Position numbers and translations under genes: made by a program. DNA of 64,000 nt. Source: Xanthostigma xanthostigma (lineage: Eukaryota; Arthropoda; Insecta; Raphidioptera; Raphidiidae). The stretch's first letter is position 1; every line of letters begins with the position of its first letter. Positions 22,694-34,360 of this stretch are shown in pieces. Below the pieces are notes generated by a model. It made no database searches, was not told where the DNA came from, and saw nothing but the letters and a program-made list of their open reading frames with translations. The DNA lies in the NCBI GenBank assembly GCA_963575645.1, contig OY754467.1:9176001-9240000 (forward strand), read 5' to 3'.

Positions 22694-23290
22694 TAGACGG
22701 TTATCAGCGTCTATCGTAAGATATAACAACATGTGGGTGAAGAAGGGAGCATCTTGGACAGCTGGTGAACAGTGATATTTTTTCAGAAAGTGTATAGTTT
22801 TATGAGCGGACACATGTTCTGTACTCTCCTTGATAAAACCGGATAATGTTTTTAACTTTTTAACCGAATGTCCACACACCGTTTATAAATTAATTTTTCC
22901 ATGGTTAGTGGCTTATGTAACAGGTATATTATTTTTATTGCTTAGGTAAAACAATCTTTTAACATTAGTATTGCGGTGTTCGGTGTCTTCTATACCTGAA
23001 ACACCGGCGTTTCTGGAATATTTCTTCAAATCACACAGCATTACAGGTTATAATAAAATGTTTTTTTTTTTTATATTAATGTATGGTAAACGCTCGTTTA
23101 TACTACACGCTAAACGATAATACAGTCGGTTTTCGTCGGACATAACTGTGCCCACCGTGTATTCAACTGTTTCTACCGTGGACATTAGTGTCCACCGTGA
23201 ACATAAGTGTGGACACAAGTTAGGTTAGAGTACGATAACTTGATATGCAAAATATGCATTTGAAATACAAAATTATTATTTTAAATAGCA
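22694..23290. other. No gene seen
   Basis: AT-rich. Near 23150-23215, GTGTCCACCGTG-like words recur. No coding support. Confidence 0.35.
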
Positions 23291-23346
23291 TATTATAAAT
23301 AACATATTATAAATAACATATTATAAATAACATATTATAAATAACA
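23290..23346. repeat. 17-bp tandem repeat, about 3.5 copies
   Basis: TAACATATTATAAA repeated head to tail with a period of 17 bases. Confidence 0.85.
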
Positions 23347-23396
23347 TATAAATAACAGTATTATTAGACGTTTTAATTGCGGAAAATTGATAATAA

Positions 23397-23832
23397 AATT
23401 TATTTTTTTTGCGCAGTAAAAAGTGGAAGGTGTCTGGGGGGAGTTCTTTAAAAAACAATTACGGGGCCGTGTAGATGCGATGACTTTTTTTTTGCGCAGT
23501 GAAAAGGGAAGGGCTTTTGGGGGGAGTTCTTTAAAAAACAATTACGGGGTCGCGTCGATGCGATGGCGTTTTTTTTTGTAGTGACAAGGGGATGGCGTTT
23601 GGAGGGAGTTATTTAAAAAAAAAACAATTACAGGGTCGTGTATAAGGAACAATTACGGGGTCGTGTCGATGTGATGGCGTTTTTTTGCGCAGTGAAAAGG
23701 GAAGGGCGTCTAGGGGGAGTTTTTTAAAAAACATTTACAGGGTCGTGTCGTAGCGATGGGTTTTTTTTTGTACAGTGACAAAGGGATGGCGTTTGGAGGG
23801 AGTTATTTAAAAAACAATTACAGGGTCGTATA
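23397..23832. repeat. Tandem array of about five 80-110-bp units
   Basis: Each unit runs poly-T, GCGCAGTGAAAAGGGAAGGG, GGGGGGAGTTCTTTAAAAAA, CAATTACGGGGTCGTG, TCGATGCGATGGCG. One unit has an extra partial copy of the ACAATTACGGGG part. No protein. Confidence 0.85.
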
Positions 23833-24654
23833 TACAAAGTGAGATAATAATACAGTAATTCCACACCATTGTTATGACGTATAGGTACCTATATGTGAGT
23901 TTTCTGATTGGTTAGATTAAAAAAATGACTGCAGTGAAAGACGAAAAGGTTTTATGTATTTTTGAGGGTGAAAAATCGGCAAAGTTTTTTTTTTGGAACG
24001 TCAAAATTTAGTGTTTTCTATGACTTAAAAAAAGTCAAAACTTGGGCACATCGAGTTTTCGTACTGGACCCCACAAATTATAGGTAAATCTCTCATTCAG
24101 TAGCGCGTCCCGTCTCCTGGAGTTTAATCCGTGACGTAGCCGCGTATACCTATATAAACGAGGCTCTACTAATTTTTAATCATTTACATATGGTATTCTC
24201 ATTGGACTTGCTTTCATAGTATTCTTAAAAAGTCTATAAATTTTTATTTAATATACATTATTTTAGTTTCTTAATATTAATTTTAAACAAAGTAGTCGAA
24301 TAAAAATTGAAAATAAAAATTATTTATAATCAACCGAAATGTTGTTTTTAAATTTTTTACATCATTCCCAGTAATTATAACGTAGCGCTTTAACATTACG
24401 TTTATCAAATTATAAATATTATAATTTTTTCAGTTGATTACCTACTACAAATATTTTACATAAAAAATAAATTTATTTGAAGAGTTATTTTTTCGTTGGT
24501 ATGTGTCTAAAATTTTGTCAACCTAAGATTTGATTAGCTTATCACAAAAAAATCTCGTTATACTCGTATTAAAATCGGAAGGGGCTAAATTTACAATAAT
24601 TATAATTTTCCGGTGGTAGTCCGAGACCCGACCGTTGGATTTTCTAGCAAATAC

Positions 24655-25520
24655 GCAAATAGGGAGTCACAATTATTATTTTTCATACAATACTGACGTC
24701 ACTCCTGGTTTTTGGATCGACAGCATGATAAATATAAAACTAACGTCAAAATGTCGGTTAACGAGTACTTTCATATTATATCCAGAGTTCATCCTGCCTC
24801 AATTCCTTGGCAGCCCTAATTTTTCAATATCCGCGGGTAGAATAAAAAAATAGTAATTGTGGCTTCCTATTTGTCTGCCCCAATACTAACTCTAACATAC
24901 TTTTGTGTATTCGACGATCGGCTTTAAAACTAGGTGTATTCTAGAGAATAATCAAATAGGGAGTCAGAATTATTATTTTTCATACAATACTGACGTCACT
25001 CCTGGTAAAGTTTTTTTAAGTTATCGTCTTATGTCACCTACAACATGATAAATATAAAACTAACGCCAAAATGTCGGTTAACGAGTATACTTTCATATCG
25101 CCATTGAGTCCAGAATTCGCCCTGCCTCAATACCTTGTCAGCCCTAATTTCCCAATTTCCGCGGGCAGAATAAAAAAATTGGTTGTCTGTAAAGTCGGTT
25201 TACGGACTATAGTTTTACGTGATAACGTATTCCGCTCGAATATCATATTTAATAATACATAACCTAAATTTTAGTAGCTGTCAAACTATATTTTTACCGA
25301 CTCTCTATCGCTTATACTGCGCTCTCGCTTGCACGCACAGGGTCAGGCGGAACGATATACAGGCTGAACGTTACACTTTTTCGTGCGTGCAGCTGGTGTT
25401 TCATCAATTTATAAGACGTTATCACGTCAAAAATATTAATCTTGGCTTCCTATTTATCTGCCCCAATACTAACTTTAACAGATTTTTTCTGTGTATTCGA
25501 TGATCGGCTTTGGAACTAGA
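24655..25520. repeat. Tandem duplication of about 300 bp; second unit carries an insert
   Basis: Unit 1 (24655-24952) and unit 2 (from 24953) share AATAGGGAGTCA, CATACAATACTGACGTCACT, ATGTCGGTTAACGAGTA, CTTCCTATTTGTCTGCCCC and GACGATCGGCTTT. Unit 2 is split by about 260 bases at 25179-25440. Confidence 0.82.
25179..25440 (+). mobile_element. Insert in the second tandem unit; related inverted copy at 49745-50332
   Basis: TTGGTTGTCTGTAAAGTCGG to GACGTTATCACGTCAAAAAT. The empty site is present in unit 1. The reverse complement of both ends recurs at 49745-49870 and 50265-50332, there with a longer middle. It is probably a non-autonomous element; both ends share GTGATAACGT in inverted orientation. 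Confidence 0.65.
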
Positions 25521-25791
25521 TGTATTTTGTTTAAATACGAGGACACGCCCAGACCTCTTCCAGTTTTTAAAAACAATTACAGATCCTTAATTATTTCTGC
25601 GTAAACAAATTTTTAAAAACAACTTTTTATCACGTTTGTTTTTTTTTAGTTGTTTTAAAACGAAATGACCTGGAATTTAAGTGGACTATGCATTTTTATT
25701 ATTTATTTTATTTTTGTAAATTAAAAAAAAATGCAACATAATTTATATTTTGTTCGTTTCTCCGAAATTCTTTGTTTAATTCCCTGCTTCA

Positions 25792-25957
25792 CAGGCAGTG
25801 GTCCAGCCGGTCGTCCGATGGACACGAGAGTTATTGCCTTGTCGACAAGAAAAACCAGGTGATATATGAGACGATGTTGATGCGAGGTAGAAATCTAACC
25901 CGAGTCAGCGCTGTTGCGGCCGCTTCTTCAAATATACATAATTTCATGCTGCATTAG
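25792..25957 (+). CDS. Possible isolated exon of unknown protein
   Basis: After a good acceptor (TTCCCTGCTTCACAG at about 25780-25794) an open frame reads QWSSRSSDGHESYCLVDKKN and continues to SSNIHNFMLH and a stop at 25957. Its base composition is more balanced than its surroundings. I recognise no domain. It could be a last exon of an unknown gene, an exon fragment copied by an element, or chance. Confidence 0.2.
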
Positions 25958-26036
25958 TCAACTCTATATATTGTTAGTATATATACGACCACAAATCAAA
26001 AACGCGTAGTACGTCTAATTTTTGGAATTTTTTTTA

Positions 26037-27148
26037 AATAGATATGTCCACATATACGATCGAAAGTAAACGCATACTTTCGGCAGCAATTGTAAAGTAG
26101 AAAATTTACGCATTGGTGGGATTACACGTAGGCATACTGCGATGCGGGAATTGTGTACGTTCGGGTGGCAGTAAAGAAAAAAATTCCAGCCAATTGGGCG
26201 ACGGGACCATTCCAACTTCAAAAATGTTTACATTTGCGATTATAATAAAGAAGATTAAATTTCTGATATCGCGTGAGGTGACGCGGGTAATGGCTAGTAT
26301 TCAATATGATATTTGCTATTCGTTGCCATGGTTACCTACATAACATGTTCCACGTCATGTAAAAATTAATCAAAGCATGCCTAACTAGTTTATTTCTGAC
26401 AGATCTATAAAACAAAAGAGCGGCTGATTTTTTTTTTTAAATTTTTCCGGAACTATAAAGTTCAGCGAAAAAATGTTTTAACGAAACTTTCTTGAAAGAA
26501 TAAATAGAATAATAAGACGTTATGAAAATTATACCATTATTATATAAAAAATATTGTTATAGCATATATCTCTTCTGCGCATGCTCCGATTTTCCCCAAA
26601 AACAATAGGGCTCTTCATATTTGCATAGCAAACATCCTCCCAAAATTTGGTTTCAATCCGCTCATCCGTTTGACCGACTAACAGACTATAACAGACGCAC
26701 AGAGATTTTCCAAAAATATGTTTTTTTGGATTCGGGGGACCTCAAAACGAAAAGATAATGTAAAATTTTTGAAAAGTGATTTTTGACCTAAACTAGTACC
26801 ATTCCCCACTTTTGGGATGGAATGGTAATAGCCTTTCAACTGTTGTTTAGATGTCTTTTCCATAACAACCCTATTACATTTTAGCTAATAGAAGCGAACA
26901 TCTGTCATTCATATTTTTACGTATAACCTCAAAATTGCTTGCTTGAATTTATCTGTGATTTTATGTAATTAATTAATCAGTATATATGTAATAAGCGTAC
27001 TTACGACCGAGATTCGAAGAAAATAGTATACACCACACTGGTCGAAAGTTTGATATTCTTGCAGCTGCGCGCCATGATGCTCGAGGATATCATGGCGCGC
27101 CGTGCAATATAATATCAAACTTTCGGCCCTTGTGGTATACTATTTATA
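26037..27148 (-). mobile_element. 1.1-kb TIR element (copy H2, most complete) plus hairpin
   Basis: Left end near GATCGAAAGTAAACGCATAC; right end CGTACTTACGACCGAGATTC then GAAAATAGTATAC. Inside is the CATTCC...GGAATGGT hairpin. It is followed at 27028-27148 by a hairpin whose arms are CACTGGTCGAAAGTTTGATA and ATCAAACTTTCGGCCC. The small ORFs are shared only by virtue of the repeat. Confidence 0.72.
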
Positions 27149-27706
27149 GTTCAATATTGGGTTCGTTATGCGATCTTCATCTAATAAACATTCTTTTCGC
27201 TGACCGTTTCGTGTTGTTATCACGCTGGGAGGAGCATAAGCGATGACTTTTCTAATATAACTTTTTAAAATAATAATAATCTGAACAAAAGCGTTGTGGC
27301 ATTCCTCCGAGATGATAAAAGAATGAAAGAGGCATTAAAAGTCAAGCACAATAATGTTCTCTTCAGTGAGAGGCTCTCTCTCTCTCTCTCTATCTCTCTG
27401 CAATTCGTGCACCGGCACAGAACAACATATGATTACATCGTGTCGTGAGGTAACATTGCCGTGTTTACCGCCGGCATTCGACTGTAATTTTATCGTGATA
27501 TACCACACCACACGTACAAAGTCGAGTACCACGTTGAAGTTACAGTGCTGACACATTAATGGCCAATGATAGAACGTGGAAAATTAATGCTGGAATATGA
27601 AAGTGGCTTGCTTGAGTGTCGGTGCATGCCTTAAGGATGAGTTTGCTTAAACAACTCACATCCAATATACGTCAAATGCACAGCTGTGAGTTTACACATT
27701 TTCATA
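27149..27706. other. No gene seen; (CT)n microsatellite at 27367-27400
   Basis: A pure CT run gives the Ser/Leu and Arg/Glu runs in overlapping frames; no real gene is suggested. Confidence 0.5.
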
Positions 27707-28045
27707 CTAGCGGTCCCGCCCGGTTTCACCCGGGTGCAAAAGAAGGAGGAAGAAGAGTACGCACGTTCATCTTCGTTTACCGAAATGAATGTTGTGTCCA
27801 AATTACATGATGATTGAAGTTACCCAAGTTTTTGGACAAATTTTAAGTTACATTTTGCAACATTTTTCATTGATGCTCCGCTTCTATTGGTCGTAGCGTG
27901 ATATTATATAGCCTATAGCCTTCCTCGAGAAATGGACTATCCAACAAAAAAATATTTTTCAATTCGAACCAGTAGTTCCTGAGATTAGCGCGTTCAACCA
28001 AACAAACAAACAAACTCTTCAGCTTTATATATTAGTATATATAGA
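27707..28045 (-). mobile_element. Non-autonomous Helitron, short form
   Basis: 339 bp, CTAG at 27707-27710 and TC at 28045, inserted between A and T. Shares AGCCTATAGCCTTCCTCG and AGTTCCTGAGATTAGCGCG with family members. Confidence 0.82.
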
Positions 28046-29504
28046 TTACACATACGAACCGTTCAGCTGATTCGTTGGTTGATATGCAGATCAGGATGTC
28101 CATTTTATGACACACTTACCTGCGAGCAGCCTAAAAGGACACTTCGCCCGCTACCGCATCGCCTTTGATAATGTCTACCGCAGTTGTAGACGAAACGTCA
28201 GGTAAAAATACCAATGGACCACGGCATACAAGCCCGGAAGCCAAGAAGATTTGAATCAACACCGGCCGTGAAAGCCTATACACACTTGGATAAATTTGTC
28301 TTTGCAACCCTCTAAAACCTATAAGTGATAATAGAAAGACATTTTTCACTCATGGATATATATAACTGAGACTATTACTTGCCTGTGCTCTATAAGCGAT
28401 AGTCGAATGTATTAATTGTTCCACGAAATTTAAGAATGAGTTATAATTAATATTGTTTTTGTATAGTTTTTATAGACCTCTACAAGTGAGAAAAGCATAT
28501 AGGTACTATTTATTCTATACTGAGGATAGGAATAAAATCTCAATCAAATTATTATGGTGCAAACATATAGGTTCTTCTGTCTTTTTTTACGCCGTAAGCA
28601 CTGGCGTCTCCAGGAGGCCAAAATAAGCACGGGAGACCCAGCTTATAAGAAATTTCTAATTTGCCCCCTCCTGGACCAAAAGCTGGGTACGCTCATGTTA
28701 ACGTCATAGAAAAAGACAAAGTTTTTGAAACAGAGATACTTTATTCAGATTGAATGTATGTACATCAACCAATCCTATCATTGGAGAAGTCAGGGAATTA
28801 CATCGAAGAAAGAGACGCAGATATATTTTCGATACGCTTTGTTGCGTTCACTCACCGCACATTGAGTAGATAGGCAATGATTCATATAGTTAATTAAATA
28901 TAAACTATAAACTCTGGTTAGTGAAAAAACTCCATAAGCGAAAAAGACATCGCGGTCTCTTGAATTCTTCGACTGTATTTTTACTTCGCTGTTTTAACAT
29001 ATTGCGCCAAGAACGTTCGCAGATTACATAATTCAGTCCCGTTTAGATGTGTAATCTGATAGCGTCTGAATTTTTCGACATATCAAGAGTTCTCCCACTG
29101 GTCAGTGCGCTTCGCGGACTTTCGACGTCTTCCGTTTTGTTCGACCTTGTGTTACAATTTTCCCATCCTTTCGATAAAGTCCAACATCGTGCGGGTTCAG
29201 TTCTTTACCGAGCATTCAAAGCTTCGCCATATCTACTTACTAATACATACATATGTTTTGTATATGACTGTAGCTTGTTCTCGATGTTCTTATATTTTTG
29301 ACAACTAAGGAAAGTGGCTTATGTCGACTTTTGAAAAATTTTTTGTTGGTTTGTCGAAGTTTAAAACACAAGCCGTTTTCTTTCGATAGTCCGCCAGCGG
29401 TTCATACACAACAGATTTTCCGATTTGGCTCTGTTCATTTAAAATTTTATTAGCGTATTTGCGATAAAGTACTTACACTATTGGCGTCGACAGACTTAAG
29501 TATA
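28046..29504. other. No gene seen; repeat debris
   Basis: 28130-28330 holds a block with GTAGACGAAACGTCAGGTAA of a type common among insect repeats. 28599-28700 looks like a short MITE (CACTGGCGTCTCCAGGAGG against CCTCCTGGACCAAAAGC). The rest is AT-rich without motif-bearing ORFs. Confidence 0.4.
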
Positions 29505-29990
29505 TTAAGTATATTTTTCTTCATACCTCGATCGAAAGTGCCTACTTTCGGCACCAATAATTTGTAAAGCAGAAAGCCTAACATTTACTCCTTGGTGAGG
29601 TTACACGCCCAAATGCGGAAAGAATTCGTACGTTCAGGCGGTCGTAAAGCAAAAACAAACAATCAACTGTTGTTTAGATGTCGTTTCCATAGCAACCCTA
29701 TTACATTTTAGCTAATAGTCGCGAACAGCTGTCATTCTTGTTTTTACGTATAACCTCAAAGCTTCTTGTTTGGAATTTATCTATTTTTTTATGTAATTAA
29801 TTAATTAATGTATTTAATAAGCGTACTTACGACCGAGATATGAAGAAAAATAGTATACGCACCACACTGGCCGAAGGTGTGATAATCTTGCCCTGCGCTT
29901 CATGATGCCCTCGGCTTCGCCTCAGGAATCATGTCGTGCAGGGCAAGATATCACACTTTCGGCCCTTGTGGTGTACCTAATATACTATTT
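29505..29990 (-). mobile_element. Internally deleted H element (copy H3) plus hairpin
   Basis: Left TTTTTCTTCATACCTCGATC and right CGACCGAGATATGAAGAAAA are inverted repeats, which defines the TIR of this family. It lacks about 600 central bases present in H2. The same hairpin unit follows at 29862-29990. Confidence 0.72.
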
Positions 29991-30400
29991 TAAGAATTTT
30001 TTCTAAATATTATTACTAGGTATAGCAACTCGGTCTGGTTTCGCTCGAATTTGTAGATTGCTTGAAGATTGACGTGTCGTCTCAAAACTTCCTTTAAACA
30101 TTTGTCGTGAGCCTCTTTGCCTTGTGACCGGCGTAGATATTTTGTGAGTAATATTCTTTGTACGTAAACGTTAGCGGCGTCTTTGTCTAGCGCCGAGTTC
30201 AGAGCGTGCTTTCTGTCTCTCTCATTTTTACCTGTAAATTGTGTGCCGCTATTTCTGTAAAGCAGTAAATGCGCCTGCTGCGCGAGAGCTAGGTACACCA
30301 AAGCATGTAAGCGGCACATTAGTCGAATACCTCTTGAACCTGCGCCTAGTCAAATCAGTATTTTTAAACGAAAACAATCGGCCCAGTAGATTTGGCTTTA
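29991..30400. other. No gene supported; minus-strand ORF of 30005-30290 noted
   Basis: Starts with a Helitron 3' fragment (about 30016-30062). A minus-strand frame gives a long open stretch (LDKDAANVYVQRILLTKYL) with no recognisable domain; it may be a repeat. Confidence 0.3.
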
Positions 30401-30401
30401 A

Positions 30402-30846
30402 AGGCCGCTGCACACGAGGCTAGTAACGCTGCTAGATTTGCCCACTAGTTTTCTAGCGCTAATTTTCTTGATTGCTGTTATTGTGCTCGCTTCACACGAG
30501 ACGTCTTTTCAAGCTAGTTTTGTGAATAAATCTGGCGCGCGCGCAGCGACAGTTCAAATATAAACATCAGAGCAAAACGTGTCTGTTTGTTTAACTCTGT
30601 GCAGAATGACGCCATGTTGGTTTGTGGGCGGTTGTTCAAGTCGCCCACGTGACAAGATTACTGCCTTCCTGATTGGTCCTTGCTCATACCTAACTGCGGA
30701 CCTAGCAAGGAAAATAGCCCCTGTTCTAATTTTAAAACCTATCTTGTGAGCTAGCAGGCGAGCCCGCAGTGACGTCATTTCCAGCTTCGTACCCAGCCTA
30801 CCGGCCAGCAGAACTCCAACCAGTGTTTCTAGCCTCGTTTGTGCGT
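30402..30846. mobile_element. MITE with ends GGCCGCTGCACACGAGGCTAG (most complete copy)
   Basis: Left GCTGCACACGAGGCTAG pairs with right CTAGCCTCGTTTGTGC. Parts recur at 44456-44562, 52505-52684 and 62038-62375, including GACGTCATTTCCAGCTTCGT and CACGTGACAAGATTACTG. The left border sits at a TTAA-containing flank here and at 62033; the superfamily is unresolved. Confidence 0.72.
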
Positions 30847-31880
30847 TTACTGCAATGAAATCAAAAACTAACAATTTTGAAAATTTTATTAAGTACTGGG
30901 AGGAGTTTAGGCCAAGTGCAATGTCGAATCCGCCATTTTTCATATAACTAACCGCATGTAAAACGTAATGTAGGCATTCGTGGTCTAAATTTCTGTCACC
31001 AGATGTCGTCCTGTTTTACGTCAAATCCCGATAAGTTATAGGTACCTATTGTTAAATAGTTCTCCAAATAAATACAATTGTCGACCAATTTTTTTCAGAC
31101 TATATATTAACACAAAATTATAAATCAATAATACAAAATATGGGCTTAGATCTTCTTCAGAAATATCTAAAAATATAAAAAAATAATTAGTAAAATCTAC
31201 TTATTTTATAATAGAACGTGGAAGTTAAATTATCGCAAAATTATGAAAAATTAATTACAACCAATTTTTTAACAAGTAGTCATGGATATCAAAGTACTTA
31301 AAAAGAAAGAAAAATCCATTAATTACTTAAATTTTCTGTATCTAATTGAGCATTAAGGAAATTTTTATTAAATTTTATATATAACATTTAGAAATACCTC
31401 TTTTAAAGTACTTTGTTCCATTATTTGAAGAGTTCTATTCAGACGTTAATCAAAGATTTAAATAGTTCTCGTTGAAGAATTTGTGTAAATGTAATAATGA
31501 TAAAATTTTAATTGTGTCAGCACATGAATAATCCTATTTGTAATATTTTTTAATTGGTTGATTGAATAAATAATTAACATTGAATTTTTCTATAAGCGTA
31601 AACAAAAAAATATGCAAACGCCGGTTTGTCCCTGCATATAATGTTACTTTGTTTTATTTCGCTCGTGGATACAAAGTTCGTTTCAATTGCCATTTGCAAT
31701 CTGAATTATTAAAAAAAAAATAATAACAAATAGGTTTAGTAAGCAGAACAATTAATGGTTAGCCGTGCAGGTTTGTTTGCAAAAGAACTACAGTAGAACA
31801 ACTACATGTAAAGGACATTGACTTTTTGAAGTAAAACATCTTTCGGCACGGTAGGGTAAAATTGATTCATGAGATTGAAA
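30847..31880. other. AT-rich sequence, no gene
   Basis: Very AT-rich with no ORF of note and no repeat ends that I can place. Confidence 0.4.
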
Positions 31881-32000
31881 ATATAACAAACGTGTCGCAA
31901 TGTACGTATATCATAGACTATAAAAACTGACTAAAGTGGCGGTTGCCTGCGGTAACCTAAAGATCGTATTGTAACGAGGCGCCACTGGAGGCGGCGACAG

Positions 32001-32145
32001 TGCAATGTTGTCAGAGCCGCGTATACAACAGTACTTGCATTGTTGTCGGAACCGCGTAGACAACAACACTTGTATTGTTGTCGGAACCGCATAGACAACA
32101 ATACACGTATTGTTACACTCATTGTCGTCGTAACCGCATAGAAGA
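32001..32145. repeat. 35-bp tandem repeat of palindromic units, about 3.5 copies
   Basis: ATTGTTGTCGGAACCGC then ATAGACAACAATACACGT; each unit folds on itself through TTGTTGTC / GACAACAA. It lies just upstream of a TATA-like block. Confidence 0.85.
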
Positions 32146-32184
32146 ATGCCGAAGCTTCTAGAATGCCGAAGAATGTTCGAGAAC

Positions 32185-32434
32185 GCGGCTGAGATCTTAT
32201 ATAAACAGCGATAGCGTGGAAGGCAAGGCACTCAGTCAAAAGTCAGTGTCAGTGGTAATGAATAGTGCGCGACATAAATAACCATTATAGGGATAAATAG
32301 ACATCTGTGAGATATAAATATTCTGTGTACATAGTAGTTTAGTGTTATTATTGTTGTTTTAGAATTCGCCTGCTTTTCGTTGTTTATTTTACTATTACTG
32401 GCTACCAGGGTCTACGCCAAGGACTATTCGAATA
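32185..32434 (+). promoter_or_regulatory. Promoter-like block; may be part of an old LTR
   Basis: CTTATATAAACAGCG (TATA box) at about 32196 with CACTCAGTCAAA, an initiator-like TCAGT, about 30 bases downstream. Together with the upstream palindromic array this resembles insect LTR or gene promoters. No ORF follows. If it belongs to an LTR element it is a lone fossil piece; the family is not clear. Confidence 0.35.
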
Positions 32435-32672
32435 CTAGCAGCCGGGTCCGGCTTTGCCCGAATTCGTAGATTGCCGCCGTTTTTTCGTCGACTTACGTTA
32501 CAAAATTGGTCTCCACGAAAACCTTTTATTTTAACGCGATAATATAATAGCCTACGTCCTTACTCAAGCTCCATTCTAAATATCGGTGGGAACATATTTG
32601 AAATCAGATGAGCAGTTTCGGAGATTACCTCCTACATCCAAACTTACAAACTTTACCTCTTTATAATATTGA
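32435..32672 (-). mobile_element. Non-autonomous Helitron, second family
   Basis: 238 bp; 3' CTAG at 32435 with CGGGCAAAGCCGGACCCGGC hairpin and 5' TCAATATTATAAAGAGG at 32672. Shares TTTTTTCGTCGACTTACGTT and GCAGTTTCGGAGATTAC with copies at 57627 and 62700. Confidence 0.8.
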
Positions 32673-33124
32673 GGGCGCGTAATCAGAATCATGCCAACTG
32701 CGGTACTAACGAATTTAACCTCGTTATAAATTAAAAAAAACTGTTTATATATAAGCGTGCAGAAGATATTATTTTTAGCTTCTGTGACGAAGTTTTTTTT
32801 TGTGATCCTGTTTAAATGTTTCGTCTGACTTCATTTCGTATGGCAAGTGATTAATAAGTGCCTATGTTTTTATGCGTTTAGTATGGTTGTATAATACATA
32901 ATATAAAGCAATAAAAGTAATTAGTCGCGCGTTTTTAAGAAAGCAGTAAATTAATATTTGTTCAAACATTCGAACCGATCTTTGTACGTTCAAATCAATG
33001 TAAAGTTCTGCAGCGCACATTTAGTAAAATACGTTTGCTATGATGACCGTTTCCATGTAAAAATACCGTAATTGTATATTGATACTCGAAATTTAAGATG
33101 TTAGTATAGTAGTTTTCCTACTTT
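32673..33124. other. No gene seen
   Basis: AT-rich single-copy-looking sequence. Confidence 0.35.
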
Positions 33125-34360
33125 AAATATGAAGACGAGATGAACAATTTTTCTGGCTTAGATTTATGAGATGATTTTTTCTCATCTGGAATTTCGAGAT
33201 GAGATTCCCAAATTTTCTCGTTTGGAATACCGCGAGGGCTCTTGTTAACGAGCGTTTTAGTCAACGGGTAACGGGCCGACGCGAAACGGTTACCTTTGTA
33301 CACGATCCGCTAATATACGTGAGCGCGTCCGTTGTTATCGATATCAGTTCTATACTTGAAGGACGAAGAAGTGCAAGTAGATACGTTGCTTGTTTATTTT
33401 TGTAATTTTGTCCCAACACTGGCCTATTATGAACAAGGCTAATTAATAAATCCATATCGATATCAATTTTAAACTCCATATTCACAATGAGCAGCACAAG
33501 GTAGGTATAGGTAAAAACGTGCGCGCACATCTGTCGTCGTCAACAGACCTCTATGAAATTACGTGCTCCACTGCATCGGACAGATCGCCGTCGAGTAACC
33601 TATTGAACACTGCGCGTCGGCCCGTCGCCCGTCATAAAAATCGGGCCGTTATCCGTTGTCGTTAACAAGAGGCCTGACGAGATTAAAACATTCTCTATCG
33701 TCTAGAATTTCGAAATTGTATTTACAATTTTAGAAGTCCGAACGAGATAACAACTTTTCTGGCCTTCGGAACGAATTAAACAACTTAAAACGAGATTAAC
33801 GATTCTTCTTGCTTTGAATTCCGGGGCGATGTTACCAATTTTTCTCGTCTGAAATTCCGAGACGAGATTTAAAAATAAATCTCGTGTAGAATTCCAAGAT
33901 GACATTTCCGAAATTTTCTCGTTTGGAATACCGTGACGACGTTAAAAAATTTTCTTATTATAGAATTTAAAAATGATATTTCTTAGCTATGGGATTAACA
34001 ACTTTCCTGAAACGAATTAAACAATTTTCATCGTCTAGATTCCATATAGAACTGCAAGATGGGATTAATAATTTTTCTGGCTAGAATAGTAAGATAAAAA
34101 TAATTTTTCTCGTTCAGAATTCCGGGACGAGACGAAAACACATGTTAATCTCGCCTCGGATTTCCAGACAAAGACAAATGTTAATCGTTCTGAAATTCTA
34201 GACGAAAAAAATTATTAGTCTCGTCCCGGAATTCTAGACGAGAAAAATTATTACATTTATCATGATATTCTAAACAGAAAAATTGTTAATCTCGTCTTGA
34301 AATTCTATAGAATCTAGACGATTAATATCGTTTAATTCGTTCCAGAATTTCGGACAAGAT
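33125..34360. repeat. Degenerate array of 45-50-bp units with CTCGTC / GACGAG
   Basis: Units are variants of TTTTCTCGTCTGGAATTCC and GACGAGATTAACAA. Up to about 33970 they read mainly in one orientation and from about 34090 mainly in the other, so the array as a whole is partly palindromic. An element at 33236-33674 interrupts it. Divergence between units suggests age. Confidence 0.7.
33236..33674. mobile_element. TIR element inside the degenerate array
   Basis: GGGCTCTTGTTAACGA at the left and TCGTTAACAAGAGGCC at the right are inverted repeats, with GGCCGACGCG / CGCGTCGGCC further in. I could not define a target duplication. No protein. Confidence 0.55.

Noticed and set aside
23290-23832. 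CRISPR array
   Set aside because: Units are contiguous tandem repeats without unique spacers, and the DNA is from an insect.
30005-30319. 109-residue minus-strand ORF as a gene
   Set aside because: No recognisable motif, partly over a Helitron fragment, no splice context; kept only as a note.
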